From contig JAMOBJ010000013.1 of NCBI GenBank assembly GCA_039908095.1, positions 1 to 64,000 on the forward strand: a stretch of DNA of 64,000 nucleotides, in the 5' to 3' direction. A model generated the notes under the pieces. It ran no database searches, was not told the DNA's origin, and worked only from the letters and a program-made list of their open reading frames with translations. Position numbers and translations under genes: made by a program. This document shows positions 58,264 to 64,000 of the stretch, in pieces. The stretch is from Nitrospirae bacterium YQR-1. Lineage in GTDB: Bacteria > Nitrospirota > Thermodesulfovibrionia > Thermodesulfovibrionales > Magnetobacteriaceae. Within the stretch, counting starts at the first letter, position 1. Each line of letters begins with the position of its first letter.

Positions 58264-59824
58264 AACATTTGTGTTTTGGTTTTTTATTATTCTGTCGCTG
58301 GCAATAAGACTTGTTAATATAAACTCGCCCCTTTTTGACACCATTCATGCCTTCAGACAAACCCAGACCGCCATAACCATACAGACATTTGTCAGGGATG
58401 GAATTAAAGTTTTTAACTATGAAACCCCACTGTTTGGCCCCCCGTGGAAGGTGCCTTTTGAGTTTCCGGTTTTTCAAATCACTGCCGCCGTGTTGGCTAA
58501 GTCAGGTATCGGCAATATTGACACCGCTGGCAGAGTTACCAATATTTTCTTTTTTTATATTTCGGCATTGTTCTTATATCTGATTTTAAAAATTATTTTT
58601 AAAGAACATCTGCCACCAGTTTTTATTCTCTTTTATTACCTTTTTAATCCCTTTACAATCATCTGGAGCCGCACATGTATGATTGACTATTGCTCCGTTG
58701 CATTTTCCCTCGGGTTTTTAGTGTTTTTTATCAAATGGCTCGAAAATAAAAAAACTCTTTTTTCTTTAAATTTTTACATATCAATAGTCATGGGAATCTT
58801 TGCGTATTTAACCAAAATCACCACTGTGTTAGCCTTCATTCCTGTGATGATTGGTTTCTCAGCATATTATGTTGTTGATAAACATATAGATAAAGGCTCC
58901 ACCCTGCTGCCGGATGAACTCTCTGTAAAAACCGGAAAACTCATTGCTCTGCTATGTATTGTTTTTATAATTCCACTTGTTTTCGGTTACGGCTGGGTAC
59001 TCTACACAGATTATGTAAAAAACGCTTCACCTTTTACTGTATGGCTAACCTCAAAAAATCTCACAGAGTGGAACTACGGCACTATCAGGCAAAGGCTTGA
59101 AACCGGCAACTGGTTAAAAGTCATAAAATCCTTACACAGCATAGTACCTGGATTTTTTATATTCTTTTTACCAATCGGTGTTTGGTACGCTCTGAGGGAT
59201 AACAAAAAAATTGCACTGTTTTTTTTCTTCAGCTTCTTTGGGATTGTCTTTGAGATTTCCGTCTTTTTTAATCTCTTCACAATTCACGACTATTATCTGA
59301 TGGCTGTAAGCCCGCTTGTGTCTGTAATCATTGGGTTTTCAGTTTATGCTTTTTTCTGTAAGTTAGTGCATAGAAAGAGGATTGTCCTTATTGCCTCCAT
59401 TGTTATTATCACACTGACAACGCTTCCTGATGTGTTAGCCCGCCTGACATTTCCACTTGTTCAAAACATATACCCGCCTAAAATAACCCTTCCTGATTTC
59501 ATAAAAACCGTAACCGCTGACAACGAATACGTAGTAATTGCCGATTTTGATTGGAATCCGAGGATTTTATACTATGCAGAACGAAAGGGTTTTATGTTGA
59601 GAGATAAGTACACACCGGAGATGGGAGAGCTTTTTAAAAAGCATAATTTCACAACGATTTTAACTAGAACCTCCTACCCTGAGCTTATGTCAAACTGGAG
59701 ATACAGTGTGGAGATTGAATCAAAAGCTTTTAATTTGATGCGCTTTCACGTTTTTAAAGTAACTGACAGCCTTGAGACATTAAACAAGTGGAAACATCAG
59801 TACGGGTTTCTTAACATACATTAG
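58229..59824 (+). CDS. GT39-type (ArnT/PMT-like) membrane glycosyltransferase
   Basis: A 531-residue, about 11-helix GT-C enzyme using polyprenyl-phosphate sugar donors. The first loop contains the catalytic-type acidic region (NSPLFDTIHAFRQTQTA), then a helix-rich core with YLTKITTVLAFIPVM. The C-terminal soluble part (about 430-525) has ADFDWNPRILYYAERKG. The start is TTG, preceded by GGAGGAG at 7 bases. It probably modifies surface polysaccharide or lipid; the acceptor is unknown. No glycosylation operon is adjacent, though rfbG lies 3 kb on. Confidence 0.8.
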   Translation: MRGSFKLKGKAITFVFWFFIILSLAIRLVNINSPLFDTIHAFRQTQTAITIQTFVRDGIKVFNYETPLFGPPWKVPFEFPVFQITAAVLAKSGIGNIDTAGRVTNIFFFYISALFLYLILKIIFKEHLPPVFILFYYLFNPFTIIWSRTCMIDYCSVAFSLGFLVFFIKWLENKKTLFSLNFYISIVMGIFAYLTKITTVLAFIPVMIGFSAYYVVDKHIDKGSTLLPDELSVKTGKLIALLCIVFIIPLVFGYGWVLYTDYVKNASPFTVWLTSKNLTEWNYGTIRQRLETGNWLKVIKSLHSIVPGFFIFFLPIGVWYALRDNKKIALFFFFSFFGIVFEISVFFNLFTIHDYYLMAVSPLVSVIIGFSVYAFFCKLVHRKRIVLIASIVIITLTTLPDVLARLTFPLVQNIYPPKITLPDFIKTVTADNEYVVIADFDWNPRILYYAERKGFMLRDKYTPEMGELFKKHNFTTILTRTSYPELMSNWRYSVEIESKAFNLMRFHVFKVTDSLETLNKWKHQYGFLNIH

Positions 59825-59849
59825 ATGTTGCTCAGTTCTTAAAGCATTA

Positions 59850-59992
59850 ATTCCAATTCTAATTCATTTGTCTAACTTTGTTGACTTCGTCACAAGCTCC
59901 TTGACGTAAGCTCCCTTAAAAGGGGAATCCCCTGTAAGGGGAGGTCACTTGTTCCCAGCCGCCTGCGTTTACTTTTGAATTAGAATTGGAAT
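59850..59992. repeat. MITE-like element, copy I (ATTCCAATT subfamily, intact)
   Basis: A 143-bp element with perfect 17-bp terminal inverted repeats ATTCCAATTCTAATTCA / TGAATTAGAATTGGAAT. Inside are TTTGTTGACTTCGTCACAAG, a GGGGAATCCCC-type hairpin and CCAGCCGCCTGCGTTTACTT, relating it to the CCAAG subfamily but with different ends. It lies in the 295-bp gap between the GT39 and DUF169 genes. Confidence 0.75.
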
Positions 59993-60119
59993 AACATGTT
60001 TTTTCTATAATTTTTAGACAATGTTGTATAGTTTTTTTGGTAAGTCTGTTCGTTTCATTGATTATTAATAAATAAATATTTTAAAATGCTTCTGAGTTAA
60101 TAAAAACCAGTGGGCGGAT

Positions 60120-60989
60120 ATGATGAACAATAAAGAAATACAAAACATCCTTATGAATGAGTTAAGGCTCATGCACTATCCTGTAGCAGTAAAATTTTTT
60201 TTTAATGATTTAGAGCTTGAGGATTTCAAGGATAATGTTTCTTACCATATACCGGTTCATCCGATAACATTTTGTCAGTTTGAAATCGGATCGAGAATGA
60301 AAGGGCAAACTGTCCTGGGGACAAAGGAAACTCTGGGCTGTGCAAATGCTCGCTATATATTTGGTTGGAAATCTTTAGATGATGCTGAAATTAAAACCCA
60401 TCTGAAATACACCAAAGATATGCAGCAGGCGGAAAGATTTATAAAAACAAAACCACGTTTACCGGAAGGACAACTTAAGGCTTTTGCCGTTTCACCACTG
60501 GCGGAGTCTTACTTTAAGCCTGATGTCGTTCATTTCTATTGCGACAACATGCAAGCATATCACCTTGTTGTTGACTATATGGCGGCTATGGACGTTCATC
60601 CACTCAGACCGTCTCTGACAATGAACTCATCAGCTTGCGGAGGCTCTGTGTTTTCTTATAATGAAAACACGTTAAATATGCTGACAGCGTGCAGCGGCAG
60701 CTATAACTCAGGAAAAACCGAACGAGGTGAAATAAATGTCATGATTCCCGGCGGCCACATAGAGCACACTACTCAGAGGCTCTTAGACAGAAAGAATCTC
60801 TGTGGCAGCTCATCCGTTACAAGACCGGGGGATCTGTTCCCCGGTGCCGATGTCTGTAAAAACTGTCCACTTATTATATGTGTTAAATCTAATACCAAGT
60901 TGCAGTCAGAAGTAAACACAGGCGGCAAGGAGAAAGCGACGCCTCCCCTCATAGGGGATTCCCCTGGGGAGACGCCCCGGAGCTTTTGA
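60120..60989 (+). CDS. DUF169 family protein with repeat-derived C-terminus
   Basis: A 289-residue cysteine-containing protein of the DUF169 family (HYPVAVKFF, the CQFEIGSRM block, LGCANARYIFG, the MNSSACGG block, CKNCPL). Some members are tied to corrinoid or anaerobic metabolism; the reaction is unknown. The family core ends near residue 258 (LIICVKSN). The last 31 residues (TKLQSEVNTGG...TPRSF) are encoded by a MITE inserted at 60892, which also supplies the stop. An original stop has been displaced, so the native C-terminus may be altered. Confidence 0.8.
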   Translation: MMNNKEIQNILMNELRLMHYPVAVKFFFNDLELEDFKDNVSYHIPVHPITFCQFEIGSRMKGQTVLGTKETLGCANARYIFGWKSLDDAEIKTHLKYTKDMQQAERFIKTKPRLPEGQLKAFAVSPLAESYFKPDVVHFYCDNMQAYHLVVDYMAAMDVHPLRPSLTMNSSACGGSVFSYNENTLNMLTACSGSYNSGKTERGEINVMIPGGHIEHTTQRLLDRKNLCGSSSVTRPGDLFPGADVCKNCPLIICVKSNTKLQSEVNTGGKEKATPPLIGDSPGETPRSF

Positions 60990-61029
60990 CAAAGCCAACG
61001 AAGTTAGACGATTGAATGCAACTTGGTAT
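60892..61029. repeat. MITE-like element, copy J, inside the 3' end of the DUF169 gene
   Basis: A 138-bp copy from ATACCAAGTTGCAGTCAGAA to GAATGCAACTTGGTAT, with the GGGGATTCCCC hairpin and AAGCCAACGAAGTTAGACGA. It provides codons for the last 31 residues and the stop (60989) of the upstream gene. Confidence 0.8.
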
Positions 61030-61104
61030 AAGGATAAAAAAGGATAACGGCGCTGCCAAACACCTCCGGTATAATAAGCAGCTAAACCCCTTAGAATAAC
61101 TAAC

Positions 61105-61983
61105 TTACTCAGTTGATGGTGTTTCAGAAGGAATCGGCTTTGGCGGCAACTGAAGAGTAATGACACTTCCCTTCTGCCCGTAACCCTCAAGCTCTTTGCC
61201 GTCAAAAACGATTTTGACGCCTCCGGCATTACCAAGTTTTAATATGAAATTATCATCGGCTACCCATTGTACCGTCTCCATCGGTTTAAGAAACATCTGT
61301 TTTGATTCTTTGCCGTCAATCTTGACACTCAACCATGTTAAATCCGACGCCTTAAGGGTAAGAGTATGCTGTTTCGTGCCGGATGCAACATCAGCAGTGA
61401 CAGCTGCCGGTTGTGGAGACGGAGATGGTTCTGTTACCGTGGTTTGTGCTAACAATGCAGTTGTACCATTATCTGACTGAGCAGCAGCCGGTTGCGCCGG
61501 CAAAGAGGTGTTGTCTGTTTGTGATGAATTCACAGTGTCCAGAAATTGCCGGATATTTGTTGATATCCTGCTAAAAAAATCTATCTTTAGTCCCGGAGTT
61601 TGAATGTTTTTATTAAATATAAAAAAAATGGCTGCTGCTGCAAACAGAATTATCGCTGCTAAAATATACTTATATGATTTTGCCGGTTTGACGGAATTAC
61701 CCTTAACAGGATTAAACTCAGTGTTTTGGGTGACGCTGGTACCAACATCCGAGGTTTGTTTTAATTGTTCATGGTATATTTTTAGTCCATCCGATGGGTC
61801 TACACCCAGAGCTTTAAGGTATGTCTGTATGTGGCCTTTAATATAAGTCTCGCCTGGAATATTACTAAAATCGTCTTTTTCCAGTGCGATAAGGTAAGAG
61901 CGCCGAATACGGGTTCTTTTTGACATATCCTCAATGGAAACCCCAGCTTCTATACGTACTTTGGTTAAGTACTCGCCTATCAA
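61105..61983 (-). CDS. RodZ-like cytoskeletal/HTH membrane protein
   Basis: A 292-residue protein. N-terminal HTH_25 (XRE-type, RIEAGVSIEDMSKRTRIR...IKGHIQTYLKALG), one membrane helix (about 108-128, YILAAIILFAAAAIFFIFN), a Ser/Ala/Pro/Thr-rich linker (about 150-205) and a C-terminal DUF4115 beta-domain (SDLTWLSVKIDGKESKQMFL). This is the RodZ architecture that links MreB to the envelope. It is a single gene, with a 347-bp gap to the next start that contains MITE copy K. Confidence 0.85.
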   Translation of the reverse strand: MIGEYLTKVRIEAGVSIEDMSKRTRIRRSYLIALEKDDFSNIPGETYIKGHIQTYLKALGVDPSDGLKIYHEQLKQTSDVGTSVTQNTEFNPVKGNSVKPAKSYKYILAAIILFAAAAIFFIFNKNIQTPGLKIDFFSRISTNIRQFLDTVNSSQTDNTSLPAQPAAAQSDNGTTALLAQTTVTEPSPSPQPAAVTADVASGTKQHTLTLKASDLTWLSVKIDGKESKQMFLKPMETVQWVADDNFILKLGNAGGVKIVFDGKELEGYGQKGSVITLQLPPKPIPSETPSTE

Positions 61984-62117
61984 CCCAACTGCACCTCAGT
62001 AAGAATTTGACTAAATAACACTACTATTAAGAAAACACATATCATCAAAGAAAATCAAGTGTGCATGTAAAATAAAAAGACAGGTTCTGTACATCCCAAA
62101 CAAATCTATTCAGCGTA

Positions 62118-62264
62118 ATTCCAATTTTAATTCAAAAGTAAACGCAGGCGGCTGGGAACAAGCGACGCCTCGTTACTCTTTTGACTGCTACTTGGTATTA
62201 GGGGAGACGCCCCGGAGCTTGTGACTAAGCCAACAAAGTTAGACAAATGAATTAGAATTGGAAT
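62118..62264. repeat. MITE-like element, copy K (chimeric/nested)
   Basis: The ends are of the ATTCCAATT subfamily (left ATTCCAATTTTAATTCA, right TGAATTAGAATTGGAAT). Bases 62170-62198 (CGTTACTCTTTTGACTGCTA CTTGGTAT) are an inverted right end of the CCAAG subfamily, followed directly by GGGGAGACGCCCCGGAGC. It looks like one family recombined into the other. It lies upstream of the Crp/Fnr gene. Confidence 0.6.
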
Positions 62265-62330
62265 AAGAGAGAAACTACCTTTAACGTTATGTTATAATAT
62301 GACACCAAGGGAAGGTATAAAAGGTATGAG

Positions 62331-63020
62331 ATGAAATATCAGGTTGAAAATAAACCAGGCAAAAGCATTAAGTTTGAGACTAATCCTCTGTTTTCATCAG
62401 TAATGGATACGCAACTCATCTCTTTACGTAAACAGTCCAGGCCGTTTAATTTAAAAAAAGAAGAGACCCTGTACATGCAGGGCCTGGAGTCAAAGTCTGT
62501 ATTTTTTTTAGAGAGCGGTTACGTAAAACTCTCAAAACTGAATCATGACGGCAGGATTTTTATTCTTGATGTGGTTGAGCCCGGGGAGTTCTTCGGTGAA
62601 CTGGCGCTGGCAGGGGAAAAAGAGAGAAGCACATCTGCAGAGGTTATCGAGGATTGCTCAGGTATTGAAATAAAGAAAGAGGTTTTTGAGACTTTCCTGA
62701 AATCTATACCTGATTTGGCAATTAAACTTATCCAGATGATTGGCGACAAAAGGCTCAACACGGAAAACATGCTGCAAAATATGATATTTATGGACATTGA
62801 GACCCGCATCGTCTCCCTGCTGCTAAAATATGCCGATGGTGATACTGTTAAAATCTCAATGACTCACCAGGAAATGGCAGATATGACCGGTTCCACCAGA
62901 GTTTCAGTCTCAAGAACAATTATAAAGTTCAGAAACAACGGATTAATAGAGACAACAGGAGACCGCATAAAGCTAAAAAATCTTAAAAAATTACATGGAT
63001 ATCTGGAACATTCCCATTAA
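62331..63020 (+). CDS. Crp/Fnr-family transcriptional regulator
   Basis: A 229-residue regulator. The cyclic-nucleotide-binding-like barrel (about 35-145) has the PGEFFGELAL...ERSTSAEV loop, and the HTH_Crp domain (about 160-225) has the recognition helix TGSTRVSVSRTI. There is no N-terminal cysteine set, so not an FNR-type Fe-S sensor. The ligand is unassigned. AAAGG lies 7 bases before ATG, and TATAAT at 62293-62298 may be its -10. Its stop overlaps the convergent rfbG stop. Confidence 0.88.
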   Translation: MKYQVENKPGKSIKFETNPLFSSVMDTQLISLRKQSRPFNLKKEETLYMQGLESKSVFFLESGYVKLSKLNHDGRIFILDVVEPGEFFGELALAGEKERSTSAEVIEDCSGIEIKKEVFETFLKSIPDLAIKLIQMIGDKRLNTENMLQNMIFMDIETRIVSLLLKYADGDTVKISMTHQEMADMTGSTRVSVSRTIIKFRNNGLIETTGDRIKLKNLKKLHGYLEHSH

Positions 63021-64000
63021 AGTGCATAGGCAAGATTACGGGCTTTTGCATCTTTTACATACTCATACAGGTCATTATGGCTAAGCACAACGTTTTTCTC
63101 GTAATAGTCAACATACCACGAAATGGTTCTCCGAAGCGTTGTCTCAATACTCCAGACACTGCTCCACGCCAGCTCTGCCGCTGCCTTTGAGCAGTCAAGT
63201 TTCAGATAATCCACCTCGGCAAGCCAGTCAACAGGGCGTATTTCGCAGGAAATTATACTCCATGATTTTCTTGCCATCTCTATTAATTCCATGACGGTCA
63301 GATAGCTGTTGTTATCAGGGCCGAAATTCCATGGGCAGGCAAATTCCCTCCTTCCTGCAAGTAGTTGTGCTCCCAATGTAAGATAACCGGAGAGTGGCTC
63401 AAGCACATGTTGCCACGGACGCACCGAGGCAGGTTTCCTTATGTAAATGGTGTCGTTTTCTATTGTTGCCCTGACAATATCCGGAATAAGCCTGAATTCA
63501 GACCAGTCCCCTCCGCCTATAACATTGCCGGCACGTGCGCTTGCCACAAAAGGAGTTTTGTTTTCAGTATCGGAAAAAAAAGACCTTCTATAAGAGGCGG
63601 TAATGAGCTCGGCACAGCCCTTGGAAGCACTATATGGGTCATGTCCGCCCATTTCGTCCATTTCTCTGTAGCTCCATACCCAGTGCTTACTCTCATAGCA
63701 CTTGTCGCTGGTTATGATTACTACTGCCTTAATGCTCTTTATATGCCGGCATGTTTCAAGCACGTTTACAGTTCCCATTACATTAGTTTCCAGAGTCTCA
63801 ACTGGATTTATGTACGACGGGCCGACAAGGGCCTGTGCGGCAAGGTGAAAAACTATCTCCGGCTCAAAAGCGCTAAATGCCTCATTCAGAGCCACCCTGT
63901 CCCTGATATCTCCTTTAATTGATGCAATGTCTAAGCTAAGAAGGTCAAAGTGATTGGGGTTGGTTGGCGGCGGGAGGGCATATCCGCTAACTATTGCACC
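63017..64000 (-). CDS. rfbG: CDP-glucose 4,6-dehydratase (partial, runs off the window)
   Basis: A short-chain dehydrogenase of the NDP-sugar epimerase/dehydratase group. The open frame continues past 63895 to the window edge, and the extra residues (GAIVSGYALPPPTNPNHFDL, IKGDIRDRVAL) match the N-terminal half of RfbG. The glycine-rich NAD motif lies outside. Present: AAQALVGPSY, NVMGTVNVLE, SDKCY, a Y-x3-K equivalent (PYSASKGCAE) and RPWQHVLEPLSGYL, diagnostic of RfbG. It makes CDP-4-keto-6-deoxyglucose for dideoxy sugars of surface polysaccharide. The 5' end is missing. Confidence 0.88.
   Translation of the reverse strand, partial: GAIVSGYALPPPTNPNHFDLLSLDIASIKGDIRDRVALNEAFSAFEPEIVFHLAAQALVGPSYINPVETLETNVMGTVNVLETCRHIKSIKAVVIITSDKCYESKHWVWSYREMDEMGGHDPYSASKGCAELITASYRRSFFSDTENKTPFVASARAGNVIGGGDWSEFRLIPDIVRATIENDTIYIRKPASVRPWQHVLEPLSGYLTLGAQLLAGRREFACPWNFGPDNNSYLTVMELIEMARKSWSIISCEIRPVDWLAEVDYLKLDCSKAAAELAWSSVWSIETTLRRTISWYVDYYEKNVVLSHNDLYEYVKDAKARNLAYAL

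Noticed and set aside
58076..58477. Minus-strand reading frame opposite the GT39 start
   Set aside because: It is antisense to a well-supported membrane protein and crosses the phage-fragment boundary without any recognisable domain.

Overview
The window looks like chromosome from a Gram-negative-type, environmentally complex bacterium of moderate GC. The mix of genes resembles Nitrospirota (Nitrospirae): sigma-54 regulation, many sensor kinases and GAF/GGDEF proteins, HMA_2-type metal-domain proteins, DUF4416, DUF169 and MtaB. This placement is an inference; there is no rRNA gene, and no magnetosome gene was seen.

Layout. 0.2-4.8 kb: a receiver-less sigma-54 activator, a secreted TPR protein and an FlrB-like PAS kinase. 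4.8-12.5 kb: cytochrome c'-like protein, SUMF1-like lipoprotein, FtsK, UppP, an Rpn-type nuclease and RNase J. RNase J is the last gene of an operon (DHS-like protein, argD, argF, rnj) that reaches 15.7 kb. 15.8-24.8 kb: the most unusual locus. All its genes are on the minus strand and mostly overlapping or tightly spaced: two CaCA cation exchangers, a P-type ATPase without the CPC motif, two small DUF5132-like proteins, three further HMA_2 proteins (one fused to DUF454) and two degenerate PilT-like ATPases. 25-32.7 kb: SLC1-like transporter, SpoU methyltransferase, a two-gene AAA ATPase/nuclease pair (candidate defence module), a histone-deacetylase-family enzyme and a divergent two-component pair. 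32.8-36.4 kb: ClpC, TlpA-like thioredoxin and DUF4416. 36.5-45.1 kb: a chemosensory-type cluster (CheA, CheY, CheC, hybrid kinase, two REC-GGDEF proteins; CheW divergent). 45-49 kb: accessory debris (IS110 and IS66 remnants, a VapBC-like pair, repeats). 49-56.6 kb: purC, GAF protein, ubiA, scpA, TPR protein, miaB and mtaB, probably one operon. 57-58.3 kb: tRNA-Gly(CCC), a hendecad coiled-coil protein and prophage-like fragments. 58.2-64 kb: GT39-type glycosyltransferase, DUF169, RodZ-like protein, a Crp/Fnr regulator and a CDP-glucose 4,6-dehydratase cut by the window edge.

A dispersed family of about 115-145-bp MITE-like repeats is scattered through the window: at least seven near-complete copies, one strongly diverged copy and several fragments, in two subfamilies. 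Several copies sit exactly at gene 3' ends and supply stop codons or C-terminal residues. Several genes have unusual starts: CTG for RNase J, possibly ATT for the SLC1-like gene, and a probable leaderless ATG at 236.

Start codons were re-chosen from Shine-Dalgarno sites and family N-termini where stated. Functions come from motif recognition by eye; no database search was run.
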